Assembly: GCA_002434245.1 (NCBI GenBank)
Contig: DJJR01000022.1
Span: 1-64,000, forward strand
Length of the DNA stretch: 64,000 nt
Origin: Pelosinus fermentans
GTDB lineage: Bacteria; Bacillota; Negativicutes; DSM-13327
Reading direction: 5' to 3'
The notes beneath the pieces were generated by a model that did not search any database, was not told where the DNA came from, and worked only from the letters and a program-made list of their open reading frames with translations. Every line of letters starts with the position of its first letter. The stretch's first letter is position 1. A program made the translations under genes and the position numbers. Shown piece by piece: positions 44,944 to 54,214 of the stretch.

Positions 44944-46545
44944 GTGAATCAGACAGAAACCATTGAATTGCTGTTACATGATCTATTAAGAAAGCGTGGC
45001 AAACCAGCATTTTTAATTGATGAGCTCAATGATCATCCGGTCATTTTACAATTAATTGAAGAGCTTTTGACTATTCGAGAATTTACTTATGGCATATCCA
45101 ATGGTGATTTATCCCAGAATTTAAGCATGAAAGGGTATTGGGCTGGGGCATTAAAAGCATTACAGTCTAATCTGCGGCATTTAACCTGGCAGACGAGTAT
45201 GATTGCTTCAGGCGATTTTAATCAGCGTATTGATTTTATGGGGGATTTTTCTGCGTCCTTTAACATCATGATACAACGGTTAAAACAAGCAGAAGAAAAT
45301 GAAAAAACATATATGTCTGAAATAAAGAAACGTGAGGCGCAGCTTAGGGAAAGTGAGCAGAAGTACCGACTCATTGCTGAGAATATGGATGACATGATCG
45401 TACTTATGGATGATGATAGGAAGGTTATCTACTGCAGTCCATCGATTGAAAGACTACTCGGCTATACGGCAGCGGATTTTATTGAGCTATCGTTAACGGA
45501 GCAAGTACTGCCTTTCCTTGGTATACAATTGGGCAAAATGGCTGGGCAAGAAGGGGGAGACCCTCCTGTACTTATGGAAGTAGAGCAGCAGCGTAAAGAT
45601 GGAGAAATCATTTGGCTGGAATCATTAATGAGTACCGCTAAGGATGAAGAGGGGCAGAATATGGGATTTCTTTGTGTAATTAGAAATATTACACAAAGAA
45701 AATTGGCGGAAAATGATTTGCAGCAATCCTATGAGCGAAGGATAAAAAATGATTTCTTTATGAAACTTTTAAATGGTGATCTCGAAATCGAGTCAGATGC
45801 TTACAATCATGCTTATCGATTAGGAATTCAGCTTCCTAATCATTTTTCGTTATATTTTCTGAGTCTTAATGATAATGGTAGTTCTCTTAATGAAGTCAAT
45901 GCATTAGAGCAGAGACAAAAAAATATGGATGTGCTGATTGACCAGCTTACGAATCAAGAGGCTACGATTGCCTGGGAAGTGCCTGAAGGTATTGGCATAT
46001 TGAGTGCTATGTGTGATTCTTCTTACCATAAAACCAAAGAGATACAATTGGCAGAATCCTATATTGATCTTGTAGCATTATCTTTTCCCGGCTTACAAGC
46101 TCACATTGGTATCGCCGACTATTTTGAGTCGTTAACACACGTCGCCCTTCGATTTAAGCATGCCCAATCGGCAGTGCGCATTGGCAAGAGGATTTGGATG
46201 CAGCAGAAGGTGTATCATTTTGACGATTGTGGTGTATATCAAGTTTTAATTCCTTTTGCTGACTCAGATGAATCCGAGGTATTTGTTAAGAAAGCATTAG
46301 GACCTTTACTTGAATATGATCAGAAAAATCAAACGGAATTAGTTGATACACTGGAGAAGATTTTATCGGGGCTTAGCTTAAAGGAAGTTGGAAAACAGAC
46401 GTTTTTTCATTATAAAACCATTCAAAATAGAAAACAAAGGATAGAAAGCATATTGAATGTATCACTTGATTCAGCAGAAGTACGTATGATGCTTGGTACA
46501 GCGATACATCTTCTGAAAATTATTCAGGTCAAGACCGATCTATAA
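44944..46545 (+). CDS. PAS-domain regulator with PucR/CdaR-like HTH
   Basis: About 533 residues. The first 130 residues are helical and HAMP-like (RHLTWQTSMIASGDFNQRI). A PAS domain (about 145-260) ends with a PAC segment, followed by a diverged cyclase-like CdaR region (270-470) and a PucR-type C-terminal HTH (EVGKQTFFHYKTIQNRKQRIESIL). PucR/CdaR-type proteins are transcription regulators of catabolic genes. GTG 44944 fits the GGGGGG site; TTG 44938 is too near. The target genes are not evident. Confidence 0.8.
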   Translation: MNQTETIELLLHDLLRKRGKPAFLIDELNDHPVILQLIEELLTIREFTYGISNGDLSQNLSMKGYWAGALKALQSNLRHLTWQTSMIASGDFNQRIDFMGDFSASFNIMIQRLKQAEENEKTYMSEIKKREAQLRESEQKYRLIAENMDDMIVLMDDDRKVIYCSPSIERLLGYTAADFIELSLTEQVLPFLGIQLGKMAGQEGGDPPVLMEVEQQRKDGEIIWLESLMSTAKDEEGQNMGFLCVIRNITQRKLAENDLQQSYERRIKNDFFMKLLNGDLEIESDAYNHAYRLGIQLPNHFSLYFLSLNDNGSSLNEVNALEQRQKNMDVLIDQLTNQEATIAWEVPEGIGILSAMCDSSYHKTKEIQLAESYIDLVALSFPGLQAHIGIADYFESLTHVALRFKHAQSAVRIGKRIWMQQKVYHFDDCGVYQVLIPFADSDESEVFVKKALGPLLEYDQKNQTELVDTLEKILSGLSLKEVGKQTFFHYKTIQNRKQRIESILNVSLDSAEVRMMLGTAIHLLKIIQVKTDL

Positions 46546-46671
46546 AGGAAGAAGAAATCATAAAAGGGAAAGATCTATCTTTTAAAGATAATAAAAAGAG
46601 AATTATGATAAGATTTTATATATGTAAGGGATAATGGAATTTACTGTACTCTTATAGTATACTTGAATAAA

Positions 46672-46796
46672 ATTGAATCTTATGGCAAACTTATTGAAAA
46701 ATAAGGACGCAAAACTATGGGTCTAATGATGTTGTATCAATGACTGCCAGGTTGCATCAGTAAAGGATTACTTGATGAGCCTGGCAGTCTTTTGTA
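46672..46796 (+). promoter_or_regulatory. c-di-GMP-I (GEMM) riboswitch with intrinsic terminator
   Basis: The aptamer shows GGCAAAC, a CTTATT-GAAA-AATAAG tetraloop stem, GGACGCAAA, GGGTCTAA and ATGACTGCCAGGTTGC in consensus order. The terminator stem pairs GACTGCCAGG, the 3' part of the aptamer, with CCTGGCAGTC (46780-46789) and ends in a short T run. Aptamer and terminator exclude each other, so c-di-GMP should permit transcription (an ON switch by logic, not tested). The only gene before the next terminator is the 44-residue frame at 46832. Confidence 0.9.
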
Positions 46797-46831
46797 GGTT
46801 TGAATGCGATACTGGCGGAGGGGGAGACTTT

Positions 46832-46966
46832 GTGGGAGATGACAGTGAATTTGAAATGACTCAAGAGGAATTAGATGATTTAGTTAAGAAACTTCCTATG
46901 ATTCTGGAAGAGCTAGAGAAAGATAATTCGATTGAAGTTTTTAAAATTCCATTTAAAACAGACTAG
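46832..46966 (+). CDS. 44-residue acidic protein under c-di-GMP riboswitch control
   Basis: Starts at GTG 46832 with GGAGGGGGAG at 46817-46826, reading MGDDSEFEMTQEELDDLVKK and ending FKIPFKTD. It is strongly acidic in its first half and looks like one or two amphipathic helices, with no membrane segment or cysteine. A terminator at 47079 makes it the sole visible product of the riboswitch transcript. No family recognised. An upstream ATG at 46772 lies inside the terminator hairpin and is not credible. Confidence 0.65.
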   Translation: MGDDSEFEMTQEELDDLVKKLPMILEELEKDNSIEVFKIPFKTD

Positions 46967-47078
46967 TGGAAAAAACGAAGAAAGCTTACTGAGAAAGAAA
47001 CATATATGCAAGTCTAGATGTAGTTAAATATCAACTTGAATCAGTCCGCTGTATCAATTTTATGTTTTTTAAAGATGA

Positions 47079-47117
47079 AGGAGTACAACGCCAATATTCT
47101 GGTGTTGTACTCCTTTC
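47079..47117 (+). terminator. Terminator after the 44-aa gene
   Basis: AAGGAGTACAACGCC / GGTGTTGTACTCCTT hairpin. The rest of the 342-base gap (46967-47308) shows no gene. Confidence 0.75.
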
Positions 47118-47308
47118 GGATTTATGTTCTGCATGTTTGGAGCAAAGAAGAATTTCAGGTCAAAAGTAAAGACTAAATATAAGGAAGAGTATCTTTCCCC
47201 ATAAATATTTTCGGTCATATAGCAGGAAATACGACAAATAAGGCCAATTATATTCTTAATATTTGGAATATTCGTATTGGAAATTAATAGAGAGGAGAGT
47301 GAACAAGA

Positions 47309-49327
47309 ATGACATTCAATTACACATCACTAAATGTTCAGATGGGGTTTCAGAGGGATGGATTCAGCCATTTTGGTGATGAGTATTATATTTTGAATTC
47401 CTGGCGACGTTGTCAGGAACTGGGAATTGATCCTTATATCTCCGGGCAGCCAACTTATCTGAATTACGAACAAATATCTAGGCGATTAAAGGCAAATATT
47501 AACTTGGTTAATATTGCAGAACCTATTTTAAAAGAAGCCTATCGACTTGCGGCTCATCATAAGCTAGTGTTGTCACTGTTGGATGTTGACGGGTATATTC
47601 TTATTGTGACTGGTGATGCAGAAGCTATTTATCAGTATACTGGAGTGAATTATGTCCCAGGGATGCATTGTGGAGAAAAGACAATAGGTACCAATTGTTT
47701 TTCCCTGGTGATGCAGTCAGGCAGGCCATTTTCTATTGCAGGAATGGAACATTACTGCCAGCGATATCATTATGTTGCTTGCTCGGCAGCTCCAATTAAG
47801 AATGAGAGCGGCAATATTATTGGCGTGGTGGTTATGGATGAAATCGAAGGAGAAGTCAGCAACTGCTCTCAAGGGGTAGTGGGGGTCGCTGCTAAGGCCA
47901 TTGAAACAGGTATTCAGATGCAGATGGCTCAGGAACAAATGAGTTTCACCAATCGATTGCAAAGTATGATTGTTGAATCGATTTCTGATGGATTACTCAA
48001 AATTGATGCTCATGGCATTGTAACTCATATGAATGCTAATGGGGCAAGAATTCTCAATGTAATGACTCGTAATTGCATCGGTAAGCATATCAGTGATGTT
48101 GTTGATTTTGAACCAGTGGTTCTGAATGCTCTAAAGACAGAGCAAGGTTATGTAGACAAAGAATTTCGATTGGAAAGTAAACGGGGAGAATTGAATTTTG
48201 TTAAAACAGCAATTCTGCTGCGTGATGATCATGGGCAGTTAAATGGTGTAGTCGAAATTTTCCGCGAGATTAAGAGAATACGAAAAAAGACAAATCAGAT
48301 GATCGGCGCTAAAGCGATATTTACATTAGATGATATATTGGGAGAAAGTGCTCCGATCGTTAATATGAGGCGTTTAGCGAAACTAACAGCTGCAAGTGAA
48401 ACGACGGTATTGCTGGAAGGTGAGAGTGGTACAGGCAAGGAACTATTAGCCCAGGCTATTCATAATTGCAGTTACCGCAGTGAAGGACCATTTGTGGCAA
48501 TTAACTGCGGTGCAATACCTCGAGAATTAATGGAAAGCGAGCTATTCGGCTATGAAGAGGGAGCTTTTACTGGGGCTAAAAATGGCGGAAGAGCTGGTAA
48601 ATTTGAAATGGCTCATGGCGGGACTCTGCTGCTGGACGAAGTAAGCGAAATGCCCTTTGACATGCAGGTAAAATTACTGCGAGTGCTGCAACAAAATCAA
48701 ATTATCCGAGTCGGAGGCAGTCAGGTGGTTTCGGTTGATGCAAGAATTATTGTTGCTACGAATCGGAACTTATGGCAAATGGTTCAAGAAGGAAAATTCA
48801 GGGAAGATCTATATTATCGCCTTAATGTAATGGACATTTTATTACCACCTTTAAGGGATAGGACGGGGGATGTTCCTCTTCTTATACAGCATTTCTTACA
48901 TAAATGCGCCAGACGGGATGGAAGATTGAAAAACATTTCGCCTGCTGCTATGAAATTGCTAATGAACTGGCATTGGCCTGGTAATGTAAGAGAATTGGAA
49001 AATTCCATTGAACATGCCTGCTGCTTGTCTGAGAATGATGCTACGATTGAAGTTGAGCATTTACCACGTAATATTCAAAATAATGAATGTGTTAATAGGT
49101 TGGCAGAGCAAACTATGTCATTGAAGGAAGCAGAGCGCGCTGCAATTGAAAATGTAATTCAAATAACCCAGGGAAATGTTTCACAATCGGCCAAGCTGTT
49201 AGGAATCGGAAGAAATACTTTATATGAAAAACTAAAAGAGTATAGTATTAGCTATAAGTTTAGTGTAGGAGGTGTTCGCAAATCGAACTGTGTTAGTTAT
49301 TCGAACAGTAGTGAAATCTCAACATAA
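47309..49327 (+). CDS. acoR: AcoR-type sigma-54-dependent activator
   Basis: A 672-residue enhancer-binding protein. The N-terminal part carries [12 protein letters not shown] and a GAF domain (about 60-205, [12 protein letters not shown]), a PAS domain (about 215-330), the AAA+ domain with GESGTGKE and GAFTGAKN, and a Fis-type HTH ([16 protein letters not shown]). AcoR proteins activate acetoin catabolic operons; the downstream operon has the acoABC genes and its own sigma-54 promoter, which fits. The inducer may be acetoin or another acyloin. GGAGAG precedes the ATG. Confidence 0.92.
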   Translation: MTFNYTSLNVQMGFQRDGFSHFGDEYYILNSWRRCQELGIDPYISGQPTYLNYEQISRRLKANINLVNIAEPILKEAYRLAAHHKLVLSLLDVDGYILIVTGDAEAIYQYTGVNYVPGMHCGEKTIGTNCFSLVMQSGRPFSIAGMEHYCQRYHYVACSAAPIKNESGNIIGVVVMDEIEGEVSNCSQGVVGVAAKAIETGIQMQMAQEQMSFTNRLQSMIVESISDGLLKIDAHGIVTHMNANGARILNVMTRNCIGKHISDVVDFEPVVLNALKTEQGYVDKEFRLESKRGELNFVKTAILLRDDHGQLNGVVEIFREIKRIRKKTNQMIGAKAIFTLDDILGESAPIVNMRRLAKLTAASETTVLLEGESGTGKELLAQAIHNCSYRSEGPFVAINCGAIPRELMESELFGYEEGAFTGAKNGGRAGKFEMAHGGTLLLDEVSEMPFDMQVKLLRVLQQNQIIRVGGSQVVSVDARIIVATNRNLWQMVQEGKFREDLYYRLNVMDILLPPLRDRTGDVPLLIQHFLHKCARRDGRLKNISPAAMKLLMNWHWPGNVRELENSIEHACCLSENDATIEVEHLPRNIQNNECVNRLAEQTMSLKEAERAAIENVIQITQGNVSQSAKLLGIGRNTLYEKLKEYSISYKFSVGGVRKSNCVSYSNSSEIST

Positions 49328-49340
49328 TTGGATTTCTTTT

Positions 49341-49369
49341 AACAGGTGTTCTTTAAATGAACATCTGTT
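49341..49369. promoter_or_regulatory. Inverted repeat upstream of the aco sigma-54 promoter
   Basis: AACAGGTGTTC and GAACATCTGTT form an 11-bp inverted repeat with one mismatch, 68 bases before the -24 box. It may be an AcoR enhancer site or a weak terminator. Confidence 0.5.
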
Positions 49370-49436
49370 ATTTTATGTCTAAATCAGAAAATAAGGAAAA
49401 CCAGCCAAATGGCAGGGAGTAATGGCAATGAAGATA

Positions 49437-49453
49437 CTGGCATGCTTCTTGCG
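49437..49453 (+). promoter_or_regulatory. Sigma-54 promoter of the aco/lipoyl operon
   Basis: CTGGCATG-N4-TTGCG, with GG and GC 12 bases apart, 104 bases before the SDR start and downstream of the AcoR gene. Confidence 0.85.
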
Positions 49454-49556
49454 TATCAATTTGGTGTGAGAAATTAATGATTTCAGTCAGGAAAGGAGGT
49501 GAAAAGATGATACGAATGTGCAGATTATCAATTGCTATCATAAGGAGATGAAAGAA

Positions 49557-50306
49557 ATGCTGTTAGTTGGAAAAAATGCTTTAATCACGGGAGCTGGTCA
49601 GGGGATTGGCAGGCAAATTGCTCTTACATTAGCTAAACAAGGCTGCAAAGTTGCCGTAAATGATTTAAACAGTGAGCGCGCTCATGCTGTTGTAAAAGAA
49701 ATTACTGCTTTAGGTGGTAAGGGTTTAGCTGTTGTTGGCAATGTAACTTTGCATTTGGATGTTCAGAAAATATTTGCTGCTGCTGTGAAAGAGTTTGGCA
49801 GTGTGGATGTAGTGGTCAATAATGCAGGCATTATTCTCAAAAATGCTTTTTGGGAAATTAGCGAGGCTGACTGGGACAAAATTATGATGGTGAATCTTAA
49901 AAGTGTTTTTCTGTGTTGCCAGGCAGCTGCATCTTATATGCGGGCACAAAACAGCGGCAAGATTATTAACATTGCCTCCATTGCTGGTAAACGGGGAGGC
50001 GGGGTTCTTGGCAATACTGCCTATGCAGCCTCGAAAGCTGGTGTGCTGGGATTGACAAAAGGATTGGCAAGAGAATTGGGAGCCTATGGTATCAATGTAA
50101 ATGCGATTACCCCTGGTTTGACCGAAACCGAAATGACAAAAGATTTAGTTGGGGAGAGAAGAGAAGGAATTATTAAAGGAATTGCTCTTGGCCGGGCTGG
50201 TAAGCCGCAAGATATTGCCAATGCAGTGGTTTTCTTAGCCTCGTCACTATCCGATTTCATTAGTGGTGAAATGATGGATGTTGATGGCGGCTTTATGATG
50301 GATTAA
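49557..50306 (+). CDS. Short-chain dehydrogenase/reductase
   Basis: A 249-residue classical SDR. TGAGQGIG binds the cofactor, NNAG and the YAASK catalytic Tyr-Lys are present, and the C-terminus has the usual VDGGF. Asp/Asn after the second strand (AVNDLNS) suggests NAD preference. AAGGAG at 49542-49547 supports ATG 49557. As first gene of the aco operon it may oxidise an alcohol to a ketone or acyloin that the AcoAB enzyme then cleaves (inference). The substrate is unknown. Confidence 0.88.
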   Translation: MLLVGKNALITGAGQGIGRQIALTLAKQGCKVAVNDLNSERAHAVVKEITALGGKGLAVVGNVTLHLDVQKIFAAAVKEFGSVDVVVNNAGIILKNAFWEISEADWDKIMMVNLKSVFLCCQAAASYMRAQNSGKIINIASIAGKRGGGVLGNTAYAASKAGVLGLTKGLARELGAYGINVNAITPGLTETEMTKDLVGERREGIIKGIALGRAGKPQDIANAVVFLASSLSDFISGEMMDVDGGFMMD

Positions 50307-50327
50307 TAAGAAGAAGGAGAGATTCGT

Positions 50328-51596
50328 ATGCAGCGACGTTGGTTAATGTTAACCGTATCTTGGATCGTTTTCTTTGTGGCATTTCTCGACCGGGTAAATC
50401 TGTCGGTTGCTATGCCGTTTATTTCAAAAGACTTTCAACTATCGCCAGAGCAGACTGGTTTTATATTGAGTGCCTTCTTTCTCACCTATACCCTGTTCCA
50501 GATTCCAGGTGGTATCATGGGGGATAAAATCGGACCCAAAAAGGTTATGACCTTTGCTCTAATCTGGTGGTCGGTTATGACAGTGGCCACTGGTTTAGCT
50601 CGCGGTTTTTCTCATTTTTATATCGTTCGCCTTTTATTCGGCATTGGCGAAGGTGTCCATCCTCCTTGTGCCTTTAAATTAAACAGTAATTGGTTTCCTA
50701 ACAGGGAACGGGCAACTGCCAACGCAATTTTCACCTCAGCCAATTCCATTGGTCCGGCGGTTGCTCCGCCCTTGGCAGTTGCTATTATTGCCGCATGGGG
50801 ATGGCAGTCTATTTTCTATATTTTTGGTGCGTTGGGCTTTCTGATTATTCCTTTGTGGCTATATGTGATACGCAATAGTCCTGAGGAAGATGAAAAAATT
50901 ACCAAAGCAGAATTTGATTACATTAAATCCGGTCAAGAAGAAATGGTCACAGATGACAATGATGACAGCCATGAAAGTGTAGGCAGTATATTTAAAAACC
51001 CCAACACGTGGCTGCTGGCCTTTGCCTATTTCTCTTTCCTTCTTACTTTCTATGGCTTAATGACCTGGCTGCCCAGCTACTTGGTTAAAGCTCGCGGTTT
51101 TGCGATGGTGAAAATGGGTATCTTTGCCGGATTGCCTTTCTTGGCAATTGGTATAGCCCAGCCAATCGGCGGCTGGATTTCCGATAAATTATTGAATGGC
51201 CGTCGGAAAGGTCAAGTTATGGTATCTACTTTAGCTGCTGCCCCAATCCTGTATGGCGTGGTTTCAGCCACAACGGAAATGGGCGCCATGGCTGCATTAA
51301 TTTGTGCTGGTTTTGTATTTGGTCTAGCCTTTGGTCCGTTTTTTGCCATGCCCATGGAATGTGTGAAACGCAAGTTTGCTGGTACGGCATCTGCGGTTAT
51401 GAATACGGGTGGCAGTATTGGCGGTGTTGTTTCACCCATTATTATTGGGTTCTTGGTAGGTTCTTTTGATTATAATGCGGCGTTTATTTTTATGGTTGGG
51501 GCACAGGTACTTACGGCAATCATTGTGTTCTTTGTCAAAGAACCGCCGAAAATTGCCTCTTGCATAACTCCGCCATTAGGGAAGGATGCATCATGA
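50328..51596 (+). CDS. MFS transporter, ACS family
   Basis: A 422-residue, 12-helix permease with FLDRVNLSVAMPFI, GGIMGDKIGPKK and the GIGEGVHPPCAFK loop, again in the organic-anion ACS branch. Its presence argues that the operon substrate is an organic acid rather than neutral acetoin. It starts 21 bases after the SDR and overlaps the next gene at ATGATGA. Confidence 0.9.
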   Translation: MQRRWLMLTVSWIVFFVAFLDRVNLSVAMPFISKDFQLSPEQTGFILSAFFLTYTLFQIPGGIMGDKIGPKKVMTFALIWWSVMTVATGLARGFSHFYIVRLLFGIGEGVHPPCAFKLNSNWFPNRERATANAIFTSANSIGPAVAPPLAVAIIAAWGWQSIFYIFGALGFLIIPLWLYVIRNSPEEDEKITKAEFDYIKSGQEEMVTDDNDDSHESVGSIFKNPNTWLLAFAYFSFLLTFYGLMTWLPSYLVKARGFAMVKMGIFAGLPFLAIGIAQPIGGWISDKLLNGRRKGQVMVSTLAAAPILYGVVSATTEMGAMAALICAGFVFGLAFGPFFAMPMECVKRKFAGTASAVMNTGGSIGGVVSPIIIGFLVGSFDYNAAFIFMVGAQVLTAIIVFFVKEPPKIASCITPPLGKDAS

Positions 51597-52627
51597 TGAA
51601 AGCCGTTATAAAAAATAAGCAGGGACCTGGATTAGCGTTTATGGATATTCCAATTCCTGTACCCGGTCCAGGGGAAGTTCTTGTTAAAGTGAAGGCAGCT
51701 GCTTTGTGCGGCACAGACATTCATATCGCTGACTGGAGCCTTTGGGCGCAGCATGCCCAATTAAAAATGCCGCTGGTGGTAGGGCATGAGTGTGCTGGTG
51801 AAGTGGTTTGCCTTGGTGACAATGTAACTGGCTTAAAGGTTGGTGATCGCGTCGCTAGTGAGACACATATCCCCTGCGGCCATTGCTTGCAGTGCCAGAT
51901 AGGGGAGCAGCATATTTGCGCTAATCTAAAGATTTTCGGTGTGCATACAGATGGTTGTTTTGCTGAATATGCTGTGGTACCGGCTATTTGTGCCCGCAAG
52001 ATTCCAGATGCCATTTCCTTTCAGGTGGGAGCGGTACTGGAACCGTTAGGCACGGCTTTTCGGGCAGTAGCAGAGGCAAAGGTTCCCGGTAAACCGGTCG
52101 TGATAATTGGCTGCGGTCCAATTGGGCTGTTTGCAGTGGGAGCAGCGGCCATGATGGGAGCATCAAAGGTAATTGGAATTGATATCAGCGATTTCCGTCT
52201 AAAGGCAGCTAAGGCAATGGGGGCTACCCATATACTGAATTCCAGCCGAGATCAGATCGTAAAAACCGTGTTAGAGCTGACAGAAGGATATGGTGCGGAA
52301 GCGATCATTGAAGCATCGGGCAATGTAGGAGCCATTAAGCTGGCGTTTCAATATTTACGCAAAGGCGGCCGTTTTGGCCTTATTGGGTTACCTGGCAAGT
52401 CTATCGAATTGGAATTGGGCAGTGAAGTTGTTTTTAAAGAAGCCAAGATTTTTGGCATTCACGGTCGCAAGATGTTTGAGACTTGGAGATGTATGGAAGG
52501 GGCCTTGGCCTTTGGTAAATTGAATATTGTGCCGGTATTGAGTCATGAAATTCCTTTAGCAGCTTTCGCAGAGGGAATTGATCTAGCCAAGAGCGGAATG
52601 GCAAATAAAGTTATCTTGATTCCATAA
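51593..52627 (+). CDS. Zinc alcohol dehydrogenase, threonine-dehydrogenase-like
   Basis: A 344-residue medium-chain dehydrogenase. ALCGTDIHIADWSLWAQ and GHECAGEV contain catalytic-zinc ligands, CGHCLQCQIGEQHIC the structural-zinc cysteines, and GCGPIGLFAV the Rossmann motif. The wording (KIFGVHTDGCFAEYAVVPA) follows L-threonine 3-dehydrogenases. It could oxidise a secondary alcohol on the route to the AcoAB substrate. The ATG overlaps the MFS stop, so translation is coupled; ATG 51596 is an alternative. Confidence 0.87.
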   Translation: MMKAVIKNKQGPGLAFMDIPIPVPGPGEVLVKVKAAALCGTDIHIADWSLWAQHAQLKMPLVVGHECAGEVVCLGDNVTGLKVGDRVASETHIPCGHCLQCQIGEQHICANLKIFGVHTDGCFAEYAVVPAICARKIPDAISFQVGAVLEPLGTAFRAVAEAKVPGKPVVIIGCGPIGLFAVGAAAMMGASKVIGIDISDFRLKAAKAMGATHILNSSRDQIVKTVLELTEGYGAEAIIEASGNVGAIKLAFQYLRKGGRFGLIGLPGKSIELELGSEVVFKEAKIFGIHGRKMFETWRCMEGALAFGKLNIVPVLSHEIPLAAFAEGIDLAKSGMANKVILIP

Positions 52628-52725
52628 CATACATCGCTTTATGGAATTTAATAACAGAATATTCCTGCTTCTCAGATGGGCTATTAATAAAGCCTAAATA
52701 TTAAAAATTTAGGAGGACAAGTAGT

Positions 52726-53214
52726 ATGGAACAGGTTATGCGCATTCAATCGGTAGAAGGCAGTACAGGACGCACCATTGTTGCTCGGTTTCTACCTGGA
52801 ACCGATATGCTGGAAGGGATAGAAGAAGTATGTAGACACCATGATGTGAAGTATGCAGTCGTTGCATGTGCCATTGGTGCTTTCAAAAAGGCAACTTTTG
52901 TTTACCCGATTCCTCAGGAAGACGCGAAAATCGGTATTGTATACAGTGATCCGGTGGTGCTGGATGGGCCGATTGAATTCTTGGGCGGACAGGGCATTAT
53001 CTGCCAATCAGATGATGGGAAGTATCTGATTCATTTTCATGGATCGGCCAGTGATAAAAACATGCATATATGGGGTGGACACTTTACAGCTGGAAATGTG
53101 GTACTAGCTACTCTTGATGTGATTATTAATGAAGTTTCCGGTGTGAATATGCTTCGCCGTTTTGATGAAGAAACCGGGTTTGTACAGTTTAGTCCGGAAA
53201 AATTGGAGGGATAG
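52726..53214 (+). CDS. PPC (DUF296) domain protein
   Basis: A 162-residue protein made of a single PPC/DUF296 domain; in plants this domain follows AT-hooks. The visible core is HFHGSASDKNMHIWGGHF then TLDVIINEVSG, with the conserved His residues that bind metal in bacterial members. Free-standing bacterial versions have no clear role. AGGAGG lies 9 bases upstream. It is embedded in the operon with acoA starting 5 bases later, so it probably acts in the same pathway. Confidence 0.82.
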   Translation: MEQVMRIQSVEGSTGRTIVARFLPGTDMLEGIEEVCRHHDVKYAVVACAIGAFKKATFVYPIPQEDAKIGIVYSDPVVLDGPIEFLGGQGIICQSDDGKYLIHFHGSASDKNMHIWGGHFTAGNVVLATLDVIINEVSGVNMLRRFDEETGFVQFSPEKLEG

Positions 53215-53218
53215 AGCA

Positions 53219-54214
53219 GTGAGTGCAAAAAAACATGGCAAGGAATTATCAGTAACATTTTACCGAGAAATGGTTAAGGTACGGCTTTTTGATGAAAAGG
53301 CATCTGAATTATTCACCCAAGCGTTGATGTCTGGTAATATTCATACCTGCATTGGTCAAGAAGCATCAGCAGTGGGGGCGTGTCAGGCCCTTAAGCCTAC
53401 GGATTTTATTACAAGCACCCATCGTGGTCATGGGCACTGCATCGCCAAAGGCGGTGATGTGAAATTAATGATGGCAGAATTGTTTGGTAAAGCAACTGGT
53501 TATTGTGGCGGCAAAGGTGGTTCCATGCACATTGCCAACGTGGGACTTGGTATATTAGGGGCCAATGGTATTGTTGGTGCAGGAATCCCCATTGCTGGTG
53601 GTTCTGGACTGACATCAAAAATTAAAGGCACCAACGAGGTAACGCTAGCCTTTTTTGGTGATGCTGCCTCCAATCAAGGTACCTTCCATGAGACCATAAA
53701 CATGGCTGCTGCTTGGCACCTGCCTGTTATTTTCTTGTGTGAAAATAACAAATATGGTGTATCAGTTTGTATTGATCGGGTTTGTAACACCCAGAATATT
53801 GCAGATCGGGCACAGGGCTATAATATTCCTGGTGTAATTGTAGATGGCAATGATGTCTTTGCCGTATATCAGGCGGTAACTGCTGCAGCCGAACGAGCCC
53901 GCAAGGGGGAAGGACCTACTCTGATTGAATGCAAAACTTATCGCTGGCATGGTCATTATGAAGGAGATCCCATGTCCTATCGGACAAAGGAAGAAATGAA
54001 GGAATGGAAGGAAAAGGATTCCATTGCCCGTTTGCGCAAGGAAATAGTAAAAAGCGGTATCGCTACCGAAGCAGAGCTTGATGGGATTGAAGGAGAAGTT
54101 AAAGTCGAGATTGAGGCTGCAGTGGAGTTTGCCAAAGAATCTCCCTATCCGGATCCATCAGAGGTAACAACGGATGTATATGCTGACGACAATGAAAGGA
54201 GCGTTGCGCGATGA
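53219..54214 (+). CDS. acoA: Acetoin dehydrogenase-type E1 component, alpha subunit
   Basis: A 331-residue thiamine-diphosphate subunit. GDAASNQGTFHE and CENNKYGVS carry the ThDP/Mg motif, and TSTHRGHGHCIAKG is the activation-loop region. With AcoB it decarboxylates or cleaves an acyloin or 2-oxo acid and passes the acyl group to the E2 lipoyl arm. TTGGAGGG at 53203-53210 supports GTG 53219. The stop overlaps acoB as ATGA. Confidence 0.92.
   Translation: MSAKKHGKELSVTFYREMVKVRLFDEKASELFTQALMSGNIHTCIGQEASAVGACQALKPTDFITSTHRGHGHCIAKGGDVKLMMAELFGKATGYCGGKGGSMHIANVGLGILGANGIVGAGIPIAGGSGLTSKIKGTNEVTLAFFGDAASNQGTFHETINMAAAWHLPVIFLCENNKYGVSVCIDRVCNTQNIADRAQGYNIPGVIVDGNDVFAVYQAVTAAAERARKGEGPTLIECKTYRWHGHYEGDPMSYRTKEEMKEWKEKDSIARLRKEIVKSGIATEAELDGIEGEVKVEIEAAVEFAKESPYPDPSEVTTDVYADDNERSVAR

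Noticed and set aside
46772..46831. N-terminal extension of the 44-aa protein from ATG 46772
   Set aside because: The ATG lies within the riboswitch terminator stem and the GGAGGGGGAG site fits GTG 46832.
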